Source: Candidatus Caldipriscus sp. T1.2 (GTDB lineage: Bacteria; Hydrothermota; Hydrothermia; LBFQ01). Taken from it: a DNA stretch of 9,735 bases. Every line of letters starts with the position of its first letter. Positions within the stretch are counted from its first letter, which is position 1. The translations under genes were made by a program, and so were the position numbers. Positions 1 to 6,437 of the stretch are shown here, piece after piece. Where the stretch lies: contig LBFQ01000064.1 of assembly GCA_000980735.1 (NCBI GenBank), positions 26,736 to 36,470 on the forward strand. The letters are read 5' to 3'. The notes under the pieces are model-generated. The model ran no database searches. It was not told the origin of the DNA and saw only the letters and a list, made by a program, of their open reading frames with translations.

Positions 1-50
1 TATTGATTTATCGTAGCATATGGCAAGACAATGGGGGGTGAACCTGTATA
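1..50 (-). pseudogene. Out-of-frame remainder of the D-Ala-D-Ala ligase-like domain, running off the left edge
   Basis: Reading the minus strand from 50 to 33 gives YTGSPP, and from 33 to 1 in yet another frame gives HCLAICYDKSI. Joined, these resemble the ligase-family stretch (I)PYTG-x-PP-x-CLA-x-CYDK, which normally follows the VFNLCDEGF motif after about 20 residues. The two pieces share base 33, so one C appears to be missing from the run of six C (minus strand, 33-38). The roughly 20 residues expected between DEGFQND and YTG are also absent. The remainder of the ligase lies outside the window. It could be a real pseudogene, a split gene with a downstream restart, or an assembly error; the sequence does not decide. 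Confidence 0.6.
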
Positions 51-1120
51 TCGTTTTGGAAACCCTCATCGCACAGGTTAAAAACTATATCCGTTTTAGC
101 CTTAAGTTTTTCAAGGGTTTGTATCAGGCTATCGTGATTTTCAAGGAAAATGAACTCGTAGCCCTTTAAACCTCGGAGTGCCTTTTTTAGCTCAGCGATA
201 ACCCCAATGTCATCCTCATCAAATATACCATAAGGTTTTACGGGATCGGGTTTTGAGCTATCCCCTAGAAGCACCACTACCGTTTTTTTCCCTTTTACTT
301 CCCTCCTTGATGGTTCCTTCTTTGCTATTGCACTTACAACTATCCTCCTCTCCATCATACCGAGATCCTGGTTTCTCTGGGAATTTGTGAGTATTTCGGT
401 GTGAAACGTAATTTCCGTAAAACCCACCTCCTCAAGTACTTTCCTGATCAGTTCCCTCGTGTATAACCTCTCCGCGTAAAACCTATCCGCTATAACCCCT
501 TTCTCTACGTGTATTATTATCTCCCTCGATATTAGGAGGGTTTTGTCTGACGATAGCTCCCGCTCCCTACATACGAGCCTCTTCTTGTCTATCCATTCCC
601 AGGACATCTTTTGGTAATTTTTTGAAAGGTAATCCCCATCCGCAAGGTCAAGTAAAACCTTACCGTAAGGTTTTAAAACCCTAAAGACCTCGCGCAAGAT
701 CCTAACATCATCGTTTGGGTTATCAAAGTATCCGAAGCTGTTTCCAACTATCATTACAAAGTCAAAGGTATCCGACGGATAAGGTAGATTACGGGCATCC
801 CCCTCCCTGAACCTTACGGGCAAGTTTTCTTCCTTAGTCTTTGCCTTCGCCTTCCGTATAAGGTACCTTGACCTATCCAAACCCTCAACGTTTACAAATC
901 CCCTCCTTGCCATCTCAAGGGAATGCCTACCTTGACCGCAACATGGGTCCAAAATTCTGCTTTCCTTATCGGGTTTCAATATATTCAAAAACAGATCCAC
1001 CTCCTCCTTTGTGATCCTTTCATCGCACACCACATCAGCGTCGGTTTTTAAGTTTAGATAACTTTCCAACCTCTCCACCTGCCCCAACGGCTTGGGCTTC
1101 CTCCTCCTGTGGTTCTTCAT
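8..1120 (-). CDS. SAM-dependent methyltransferase fused to the start of a D-Ala-D-Ala ligase-like domain; ligase part frame-broken
   Basis: The 370-residue product has two parts. Residues about 1-265 are a class I SAM-dependent methyltransferase: motif I is ILDPCCGQGRHS (about 56-67), followed by GLDRSRYLIRKAK, an acidic GDARNLPYPSDTFDFVM stretch and a GNSFGYF segment. The substrate is unknown. Residues about 279-352 look like the first lobe of a D-Ala-D-Ala ligase-type ATP-grasp protein, with a KTVVVLLG opening strand and DIVFNLCDEGF, which matches the VFNLCEG motif. I recall such methyltransferase-ligase fusions from other bacteria (family knowledge). Here the frame is lost right after DEGFQND. 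The last dozen residues match nothing, while ligase motifs reappear in other frames to the window edge. The ATG start is chosen because the basic MKNHRRRK leader precedes the conserved fold. The gene is last of the minus-strand cluster, 17 bp after tatC, probably with its own promoter. The methyltransferase half may still function; the ligase half should not. Confidence 0.8.
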   Translation of the reverse strand: MKNHRRRKPKPLGQVERLESYLNLKTDADVVCDERITKEEVDLFLNILKPDKESRILDPCCGQGRHSLEMARRGFVNVEGLDRSRYLIRKAKAKTKEENLPVRFREGDARNLPYPSDTFDFVMIVGNSFGYFDNPNDDVRILREVFRVLKPYGKVLLDLADGDYLSKNYQKMSWEWIDKKRLVCRERELSSDKTLLISREIIIHVEKGVIADRFYAERLYTRELIRKVLEEVGFTEITFHTEILTNSQRNQDLGMMERRIVVSAIAKKEPSRREVKGKKTVVVLLGDSSKPDPVKPYGIFDEDDIGVIAELKKALRGLKGYEFIFLENHDSLIQTLEKLKAKTDIVFNLCDEGFQNDIQVHPPLSCHMLR

Positions 1121-1129
1121 CGTCGGAAT

Positions 1130-1157
1130 ATTATAAGTTAGTTTTTATTACCCCCAA
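1130..1157 (-). promoter_or_regulatory. Possible promoter for the methyltransferase gene
   Basis: On the minus strand a perfect TATAAT (1135-1130) lies 9 bases before the methyltransferase ATG. A weak -35 candidate TTGGGG (1157-1152) sits 16 bases upstream, inside the 3' end of tatC. No Shine-Dalgarno sequence is present before the ATG. If the -10 is used, transcription would start only about 2-3 bases before the start codon, giving a nearly leaderless mRNA. The -35 is poor, so the call rests mainly on the -10 and its position. Confidence 0.4.
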
Positions 1158-1833
1158 CGATCCTTGCCACCCAAATGCTGATCTCATACAGAATTATTAA
1201 GGGTAAGGACATCAAAATAAGGCTTATAGCGTCTACGGTTGGTGATATGACCGCAACGAGTATTACTATCAAAACTATGAATTCCCTCCTTCTCCTTGAT
1301 AGGGTCCTATGATTTAAAATTCCAAACCTTGTCAATATCCCAATTGCTATAGGGAGCTCAAAAAGTATTCCAAATATAACCACACTCCAGAATATGAAGT
1401 TCAAATATTGATTTGCCCCTATCACTAACTGAAAGTTCCCTGCAAAGGATAGTAAGAATTCAACCGCCCTTGGTACTATCACGAAAACCGATAAAAAGGC
1501 TCCCGTATAGAAAAGGAGAAGGGTGGAAAGGAGGATGAGTCCTACCGCAAGCTTTTCCTTATGGTACAAGGCTGGTGATATAAAACCCCAAACTTCCAAA
1601 ACAAAATAAGGGAAACAAAGGAAAAGGGCAGAAAGCAAGGAAACTTTGAACCTAACCATAAATGCATCCTGAACGTTGAAAATATAAAGCTTCCCTACGG
1701 GTTGGGATATGAAATGAATAATTTTTTCGTGAAAGAACCACATTACGAACGAAACCAGAACATAAACAATTATCGCCCTTATTAACCTGGTTCTGAGCTC
1801 AGCGATATGGGGTTGTAAGCTATCCCAATCCAC
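1138..1833 (-). CDS. tatC: Sec-independent protein translocase subunit TatC
   Basis: TatC is the membrane receptor of the twin-arginine translocon; it binds RR-signal peptides of folded precursors in the inner membrane and works with TatA/TatB-type proteins, none of which is seen here. The 231-residue product is a little short for the family but complete. It has the N-terminal HIAELRTRL motif (9-17, family HxxELRxRL), the FISPALYHKEK loop (85-95), the conserved Glu in FGILFELP (154-161) and six predicted hydrophobic segments near residues 17-37, 64-86, 96-119, 147-170, 184-202 and 203-221. The start is a GTG (1833-1831) inside the last codons of asd, giving a 14-bp overlap. There is no strong ribosome-binding site, so translational coupling to asd is likely. 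A TTA-rich stretch just after offers no better start. Confidence 0.93.
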   Translation of the reverse strand: MDWDSLQPHIAELRTRLIRAIIVYVLVSFVMWFFHEKIIHFISQPVGKLYIFNVQDAFMVRFKVSLLSALFLCFPYFVLEVWGFISPALYHKEKLAVGLILLSTLLLFYTGAFLSVFVIVPRAVEFLLSFAGNFQLVIGANQYLNFIFWSVVIFGILFELPIAIGILTRFGILNHRTLSRRRREFIVLIVILVAVISPTVDAISLILMSLPLIILYEISIWVARIVGGNKN

Positions 1834-2791
1834 CTATTAAAAGCTGTAAAATCTGAACCGCGTTTGTTGCTGCGCCTTTTCTAAGATTATCCGCAACCAC
1901 CCAAGCACTCAACGCCCTTGGGTTTTCCGGGCTGAACCTTATTCTACTTGCGACAACAAAATCCTTATCCTCAACGTCTACAGGGGTTGCAAACCCATCC
2001 CTTAAAACCTTCAAACCCTCCTGTTTCTCCAGAACATCGTATACGTCGCTTAAAGATGGGGAGCTTCTTAGGATCACCGTTATAGCCTCACTATGACCTA
2101 TTTCAACGGGAACCCTAACCGTTGTCGGATAAACCTTTACATCGCTTTTTAGGATCTTCTTTGTTTCCCTAATCATCTTCCATTCTTCCGTAGAGTAGCC
2201 TTCCGAGAACTCCCCTATCTGAGGTATGACGTTCCTATATATCCTCGTCGGAAATGGGGTTTCGTCAAATATACCACCCTTCTCCTCTTCGTTTAACGCA
2301 ATAATTCCTCTCATACCAGCTCCAGAAACAGCCTGATATGTGGCAACAAAGACCTCCTCTATGCCGAAGGCGGAAAGTAGAGGTTTTAGGAAGACGACCA
2401 TCTGTATTGTGGAGCAGTTAGGGTTTGAGATTATCCCCCTGTGTTTAAACGCCTCCTCCGGGTTTACCTCGGGAACCACGAGGGGAACGTTCGGATCCAA
2501 GCGGAAGGCACTTGAGTTGTCTATAACCACCGCCCCCTTTTCCACAAAGAGGGGAGCATAAGTCCTTGCCACATCGGAACCTGCGGAAAATATGGCAAAA
2601 TCCACATTTGGGATCCCGTACTCTATGGGTATTACCTCAATCTTTTTGCCGAGGAATTCAACAAATTTCCCCTCAGACCTTTTTGATGCGAGGGGTATTA
2701 TCTCGGGATTTTCCTTCCACAACCTTTCCTCTAAAACTTCCAATATTTTCCTGCCCACCAAACCCGTCGCCCCTACTATCGCTATCTTCAA
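1820..2791 (-). CDS. asd: Aspartate-semialdehyde dehydrogenase
   Basis: Reduces L-aspartyl-4-phosphate to L-aspartate 4-semialdehyde with NADPH, the branch step towards lysine/diaminopimelate, threonine and methionine; cytosolic. Using the TTG at 2791-2789 the protein is 323 residues and begins MKIAIVGATGLVG, the dinucleotide-binding loop (GATGLVG at 7-13). The catalytic Cys lies in NPNCSTIQ (C126), followed by YQAVSGAGMRG (152-162). RVPVEIGHSEA (226-236) carries the active-site His (H233). The frame stays open upstream to a GTG at 2833, but that lies in the anticodon loop of tRNA-His and would add 14 unrelated residues, so it is rejected. The TTG is only 2 bases past the tRNA discriminator base, leaving no room for a Shine-Dalgarno site unless it used tRNA sequence. 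The 3' end overlaps tatC. Confidence 0.94.
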   Translation of the reverse strand: MKIAIVGATGLVGRKILEVLEERLWKENPEIIPLASKRSEGKFVEFLGKKIEVIPIEYGIPNVDFAIFSAGSDVARTYAPLFVEKGAVVIDNSSAFRLDPNVPLVVPEVNPEEAFKHRGIISNPNCSTIQMVVFLKPLLSAFGIEEVFVATYQAVSGAGMRGIIALNEEEKGGIFDETPFPTRIYRNVIPQIGEFSEGYSTEEWKMIRETKKILKSDVKVYPTTVRVPVEIGHSEAITVILRSSPSLSDVYDVLEKQEGLKVLRDGFATPVDVEDKDFVVASRIRFSPENPRALSAWVVADNLRKGAATNAVQILQLLIGGLG

Positions 2792-2793
2792 AG

Positions 2794-2866
2794 GGCGGCG
2801 GACGGGATTCGAACCCGCGACCCCCAGAGCCACAGTCTGGTGCTCTACCCCTGAGCTACCGCCGCC
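2794..2866 (-). tRNA. tRNA-His (anticodon GTG)
   Basis: The minus strand folds into a full cloverleaf. The acceptor stem is GCGGCGG/CCGCCGC (2865-2859 with 2801-2795), the D stem is GCTC/GAGC, the anticodon stem is CCAGA/TCTGG with loop CTGTGGC (anticodon GTG), and the T stem is GCGGG/CCCGT with loop TTCGAAT. The gene encodes the extra G-1 (2866) opposite C73 (2794), the identity pair specific to tRNA-His. No CCA is encoded; C73 is followed by CTTTG. It lies 15 bp after the dxs stop and 2 bp before the asd start, so it is almost certainly cut out of a polycistronic transcript. Confidence 0.97.
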
Positions 2867-2881
2867 GTTTAGGTGTGTATT

Positions 2882-4750
2882 TTAAGGGTGAGAAAGCTTT
2901 AAAACCTGTAAAATTTTTTCTTTCAGGCTTTCGTTGTCAAGCCCTATTTCCTTAAGGAGCAAGCCTTTATCCCCGTGCGTAATAAACCTATCCGGAATTC
3001 CGAACCTTACGATGGTTTTCCCGTTCAAAAGACCCCTATCCGCCAAGAACTCCAAGATGGCACTCCCAAACCCCCCATTCAAAACGTTATCTTCAAAGGT
3101 GAAAATAAACTTATGCTTCTCAACCAAGGAATTTAAAAGTTCCCCATCCAACGGTTTGACAAACCTCGCGTTTACAACCGTCGGATTTATACCCATATCT
3201 GATAGGGAATTTGCTATTTCTAAAACGGGATAAACGAAGTACCCAACGGGAAGAAGAAGTATATCCTCCCCCTCAAGGAGAACTTCCCACTTCCCGATCT
3301 CCAAAATTTCGGGATTTTTACCGGTTAGAGGTCTTGGGATCGTACCTCTCGGGTACCTCACGAATATAGGACCCTCCTCGTATTTCCAAGCGGTGTATAT
3401 CAGATCTATAAACTCGTCCCCATCCTTTGGGGCAGCGATCACACAGTTGGGAATAGCCCTTAGGTAAGAGAGGTCAAATACACCATGATGTGTGGGTCCA
3501 TCATCCCCAACGAGCCCTCCCCTATCAAGGAAAAACCTCACAGGGAGCTTTTGTAAGGCGATGTCGTGTATGATGCTATCGTAAGCCCTTTGGAGGAATG
3601 TGGAATATATGGCGACGAAGGGTTTTACGCCGGATCTGGCAAGGCCACCCGCGAAGGTTACCGCGTGCTGTTCCGCTATCCCCACATCAAAATACTGGGC
3701 CCTTAAGTTGTCCCTAAGTTTATCCAAACCCGTCCCCTTTGGCATTGCAGCGGTTATACCCACAACCAAGGGGTCAATCCTTGCTATCTCAAGGACGGTA
3801 TTCCCAAAAACGGATGAGTAGGTGGGAAGGTCGCTTTTTTTCTTCGCTTTCCCATCAATTTTATCGTAAGGTCCCAAACCGTGAAAGGTCTCAGGATCAG
3901 CGAGGGCAGGTTTAAACCCCCTACCCTTTTCCGTTATTACGTGTATCAATATGGGTCCTTTTAAATTCTTTGCCTTTGAAAAGATCCCGTCAAGAACTTC
4001 AATATTATGCCCATCAATGGGTCCAATATACCTAAAGCCGAAGAATTCAAAAAGAGCCGCGGGATCCTGAACGATGGTTTTTATCACATCTTGAAGCTTT
4101 GAACCCCAATACTTTCCCTTCCTCGGAAGGAGGGAATAAAGTTTTTCCCTTAGGATGTTGTAGGTTGGGGATACTTGAACCCTTGAGAGGATATGGGCGA
4201 TTATTCCTACGTTTTTATCTATTGACCATCCGTTATCGTTCAGGACAGTTATTAGATCCACGCCGAGGCTGCCCGCGTTGTTCATAGCCTCCAAGGTCAT
4301 ACCCACCGTTAATGATGCGTCTCCAATTACCGCCACCACTTTGTATTCTTCCCCCGTGTAATCCCTTGCCTTGGCAAATCCCAACGCTGCGGATAGCGCG
4401 GTTCCCGCATGCCCCGCCCCCCAAGGGTCATATGGGCTTTCAAATATGTTGGAAAAGCCGGATATACCCCCGTAGGTTCTCAGCGTATGAAACCTACCCA
4501 ACCTATCGGTCAAAATCTTATAAACGTAAGTTTGATGCGAGACATCCCAAATTATTTTATCCCTTGGGACATCAAAATTCCTAAGGAGGGAGATCGTAAG
4601 CTCCACCACCCCCAAGTTCGGTCCCACATGTCCCCCGTTCTCGGATGTAACGGAGATTATCAGTTCCCTAATCTCCTCCGCCAAAACCTTAAGTTCGCCG
4701 TAGTTTAAGTTTTTCAGATCCCCAGGCAGATTAAGTCTTTTAAGGAGCAT
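2882..4750 (-). CDS. dxs: 1-deoxy-D-xylulose-5-phosphate synthase
   Basis: Thiamine-diphosphate enzyme condensing pyruvate with glyceraldehyde 3-phosphate to DXP, entry step of the MEP isoprenoid pathway and a source for thiamine and pyridoxal; cytosolic. The 622 residues match the usual length. N-terminal domain: SENGGHVGPNLGVVELT (36-52), WDVSHQTY (68-75) and the ThDP/Mg site GDAS...NDN (143-146, 171-173). GPIDGHN (243-249) and DPETFHG (285-291) follow. The transketolase-like pyrimidine domain has DVGIAEQHAV (355-364, catalytic Glu 360), YSTFLQRAYD (382-391) and DDGPTHHGVFD (416-426). The C-terminal domain starts after IFVRYPRG. The usual GDGALTGG loop reads GDASLTVG, and GHQ reads SHQ. ATG is 5 bp after the purB stop; an AGGA only 3 bases upstream is a weak ribosome site, so coupling with purB is likely. 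Confidence 0.95.
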   Translation of the reverse strand: MLLKRLNLPGDLKNLNYGELKVLAEEIRELIISVTSENGGHVGPNLGVVELTISLLRNFDVPRDKIIWDVSHQTYVYKILTDRLGRFHTLRTYGGISGFSNIFESPYDPWGAGHAGTALSAALGFAKARDYTGEEYKVVAVIGDASLTVGMTLEAMNNAGSLGVDLITVLNDNGWSIDKNVGIIAHILSRVQVSPTYNILREKLYSLLPRKGKYWGSKLQDVIKTIVQDPAALFEFFGFRYIGPIDGHNIEVLDGIFSKAKNLKGPILIHVITEKGRGFKPALADPETFHGLGPYDKIDGKAKKKSDLPTYSSVFGNTVLEIARIDPLVVGITAAMPKGTGLDKLRDNLRAQYFDVGIAEQHAVTFAGGLARSGVKPFVAIYSTFLQRAYDSIIHDIALQKLPVRFFLDRGGLVGDDGPTHHGVFDLSYLRAIPNCVIAAPKDGDEFIDLIYTAWKYEEGPIFVRYPRGTIPRPLTGKNPEILEIGKWEVLLEGEDILLLPVGYFVYPVLEIANSLSDMGINPTVVNARFVKPLDGELLNSLVEKHKFIFTFEDNVLNGGFGSAILEFLADRGLLNGKTIVRFGIPDRFITHGDKGLLLKEIGLDNESLKEKILQVLKLSHP

Positions 4751-4755
4751 AAATC

Positions 4756-6075
4756 CTATTCTATGGCAGAGAACCTATCAAAAATTTTATCCACAAAAAT
4801 TTTGGGATCCAACCTTAACCTTCTTCTAAGTTCATCCTCTCCCACGAATTGGCGGATCTTTTCATGTTTTAATGCCTCTTCCAATATGCTCGTACCCTTT
4901 TCAAAGGAGTTTTGGGATACCTCCTTTACCCAAGCGTAACTCTCATCCCTGCTTGCCCCCTTTTCCGTCAAAACCATCAATAGGACCGAAGATAGATAGA
5001 AATCACCGAATTTTTCAATGTTCTCCTTTGCCCTTTCCCTATCAATAACCAAATTTTTTACAAGGTTCCTCGCAAGCCTCAGGGCATAATGTAAGGTTGT
5101 GGTTGCATCGGGGAGTACAAATCTCTCAACGGAGGAATGACTTATATCCCTTTCTTGCCATAGAGCAACGCTCTCATTTTCCGCAAGGGCCCAACCCCTC
5201 AAAAGGCGGGCTATGCCTGTAAGCCTCTCGCTCTTTATGGGATTCCTCTTGTGGGGCATTGCGGATGAACCCCTCTGATCCTTACCGAAAGGCTCAAATA
5301 TCTCCCCCGTTTCCGTCCTTGAAGACAACCTTATCTCAAGGGCAAGCCTTTCCAAAAAGGAACCAATTAGGGAAAGGACATTTAGGGCGAAGGCGTACCT
5401 ATCCCTCGGTATTATCTGTGTGGAAAGGGGCTCAACCTTTAGTCCCAAGTAGGATAAGGCAAGCTCCTCAACATACGGTGGATTCGTCAAGTAATTTCCC
5501 ACAGCTCCCGAAATTTTCCCGTATGATACCTCCTCTATAGCATCCTTTAACCTTTTCAAGTTCCTTAATGCCTCGGAGTAAAAACTTAGGAACTTTAAAC
5601 CAAAAGTGGTGGGTTGGGCAAAAACCCCGTGCGTCCTACCCATAACTGGGTCATACTTGTAATCTTTTGCCTTTTCAAACAGTGCATCAGAGAGAAGTTT
5701 CAACTCTTCAAGGATATACTCAAGGGCTCTTTTTAAAAGAAGGGAATTTGCGGTATCAACCACATCGGAAGAGGTTAAACCGAAATGTAGGAACCTTCCA
5801 ATATCCCCAATATCCCTTTCTATCACCGCTAAGAAAGCTAAAACATCGTGATCGTACCTTTTTTCTATTTCCTCAACCTGCCTTGGGATATCCTCCCAAA
5901 ATTCCTCGTCGTTTATAAGTTTTTCAAGCCTTTCGGAAAGCCCAATTTTGGGAATTATACCTAATTCTTCTTGAGCTTTGGCAACCGCCCATTCAACCTT
6001 AGCCCAAGTTCTGAACTTGTTGGATTCAGACCAAAGGGAAAGAAGCTCGGGTGTTGAATACCTTAATAAGGGCAA
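4756..6075 (-). CDS. purB: Adenylosuccinate lyase
   Basis: Cleaves fumarate from SAICAR and from adenylosuccinate in purine synthesis; cytosolic homotetramer of the fumarase/aspartase superfamily. From the TTG at 6075-6073 the protein has 439 residues and begins MPLLRYSTPELLSLWSESNK, in line with the family N-terminus (xxRYSxPEMxxIWSxxNK). Further motifs are HDVLAFL (76-82), TSSDVVDTA (101-109), GRTHGVFAQPTTFG (146-159, catalytic His 149) and the superfamily signature GSSAMPHKRNP (269-279) with the catalytic Ser. The frame is open upstream to a GTG at 6108, but that lies inside tRNA-Glu and is rejected. The chosen TTG follows the tRNA discriminator base directly, with zero bases between and no Shine-Dalgarno site; no ATG or GTG lies near the conserved N-terminus. 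First protein gene of the operon. Confidence 0.94.
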   Translation of the reverse strand: MPLLRYSTPELLSLWSESNKFRTWAKVEWAVAKAQEELGIIPKIGLSERLEKLINDEEFWEDIPRQVEEIEKRYDHDVLAFLAVIERDIGDIGRFLHFGLTSSDVVDTANSLLLKRALEYILEELKLLSDALFEKAKDYKYDPVMGRTHGVFAQPTTFGLKFLSFYSEALRNLKRLKDAIEEVSYGKISGAVGNYLTNPPYVEELALSYLGLKVEPLSTQIIPRDRYAFALNVLSLIGSFLERLALEIRLSSRTETGEIFEPFGKDQRGSSAMPHKRNPIKSERLTGIARLLRGWALAENESVALWQERDISHSSVERFVLPDATTTLHYALRLARNLVKNLVIDRERAKENIEKFGDFYLSSVLLMVLTEKGASRDESYAWVKEVSQNSFEKGTSILEEALKHEKIRQFVGEDELRRRLRLDPKIFVDKIFDRFSAIE

Positions 6076-6147
6076 TGGCCCCAGGGGGACTCGAACCCCC
6101 ACTTCCACCTTGAAAGAGTGGCGTCCTAGCCCTTAGACGATGGGGCC
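6076..6147 (-). tRNA. tRNA-Glu (anticodon TTC)
   Basis: The minus strand gives a 72-nt cloverleaf. The acceptor stem is GGCCCCA/TGGGGCC (6147-6141 with 6083-6077), the D stem is GTCT/GGAC, the anticodon stem is CCACT/GGTGG with loop CTTTCAA (anticodon TTC), the variable loop has 4 nt, and the T stem is GGGGG/CCCCC with loop TTCGAGT. The discriminator is A73 (6076). CCA is not encoded; the next three bases are the TTG start of purB. It is the first gene of the minus-strand cluster, just downstream of a good -10 box. Confidence 0.97.
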
Positions 6148-6156
6148 GAGGTGAGT

Positions 6157-6186
6157 ATTATAATGTGGACAAATATTCTAAATCAG
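6157..6186 (-). promoter_or_regulatory. Promoter of the tRNA-Glu/purB/dxs/tRNA-His/asd/tatC cluster
   Basis: On the minus strand a perfect TATAAT (6162-6157) lies 9 bases before the first base of tRNA-Glu. A modest -35 candidate CTGATT (6186-6181, spacer 18) or TGATTT (spacer 17) precedes it. Transcription would begin only a few bases before the tRNA. No other promoter of similar quality was noticed before the genes down to tatC. The core ATTATAAT is palindromic, so the -10 reads on both strands, but no plus-strand gene fits it. Confidence 0.6.
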
Positions 6187-6354
6187 TTTCGTCCGTAAAA
6201 TTATCTACCAAAGTTGAGGTATAAAGGATGATCGTTATAGATACCATTTTTGTGTTTCCTAACGAAAGCTTTTCATATACTTTAAAAAATGAGATTAATC
6301 TTGAGAAGACTATAAGCTATTTGCCTGCTGTATATCTTAAAAACAGATTTCCAT

Positions 6355-6413
6355 CTTCAGGATACTTCAGGATACATAAATTTGCGAGCCTCGATTTTTT
6401 ACCCATATCCTGA
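6355..6413. repeat. Tandem and inverted TCAGGATA repeats next to a promoter
   Basis: CTTCAGGATA occurs twice in direct tandem (6355-6364 and 6365-6374). The inverse complement TATCCTGA of its TCAGGATA core lies at 6406-6413, between the predicted -35 and -10 boxes of the plus-strand operon. The direct copies are exactly 10 bp apart, one helical turn. The layout would suit an operator with an overlapping site in the promoter spacer, or a hairpin with an 8-bp stem and a 31-nt loop. Regulator unknown; chance cannot be excluded. Confidence 0.5.
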
Positions 6414-6426
6414 TCCCTTTTATAAT
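6398..6426 (+). promoter_or_regulatory. Promoter of the DUF6754-type membrane-protein operon
   Basis: TTTACC (6398-6403) and a perfect TATAAT (6421-6426) are separated by the ideal 17 bp. The predicted transcription start is near 6433, about 5 bases before the ATG at 6438. The leader would be too short for a normal Shine-Dalgarno site, and none is seen. A TATCCTGA repeat sits in the spacer, suggesting possible regulation. Confidence 0.6.
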
Positions 6427-6437
6427 ACACGGATATT

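Larger units (their letters stand above)
6148..6437. other. AT-rich divergent intergenic region without a convincing gene
   Basis: About 290 bp separate the start of the minus-strand tRNA cluster from the start of the plus-strand membrane-protein operon. The stretch is visibly more AT-rich than its flanks. It holds the tRNA-Glu promoter, the promoter of the plus-strand operon and the TCAGGATA repeats. Short open frames exist on both strands (6228-6413 plus; 6158-6247 minus) but none has a recognisable product, a good ribosome site or neighbour-like codon use. I see no other structure in 6190-6350. Confidence 0.6.

Noticed and set aside
2789..2833. Longer asd reading frame starting at GTG 2833
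   Set aside because: The added 14 codons start in the tRNA-His anticodon loop; the Rossmann-type start MKIAIVGATG begins at the TTG.
2340..2955. Plus-strand frames opposite asd and across tRNA-His
   Set aside because: Two of them read through the tRNA gene and all lie opposite conserved asd or dxs codons.
4099..4708. Several 60-100 codon plus-strand frames opposite dxs
   Set aside because: They lie opposite strongly conserved Dxs sequence, resemble no protein family, and are shadows of it.
6073..6108. Longer purB reading frame starting at GTG 6108
   Set aside because: The extra 11 codons lie entirely in the 3' half of tRNA-Glu and match no PurB N-terminus.
6158..6247. 29-codon minus-strand open frame upstream of tRNA-Glu, preceded by AGGA
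   Set aside because: It runs through the -10 box of the tRNA promoter and has no recognisable product; chance is the simpler explanation.
6228..6413. 61-codon plus-strand open frame in the intergenic region
   Set aside because: No recognisable product or proper ribosome site, and it contains the tandem repeats and the promoter -35 region of the next gene.
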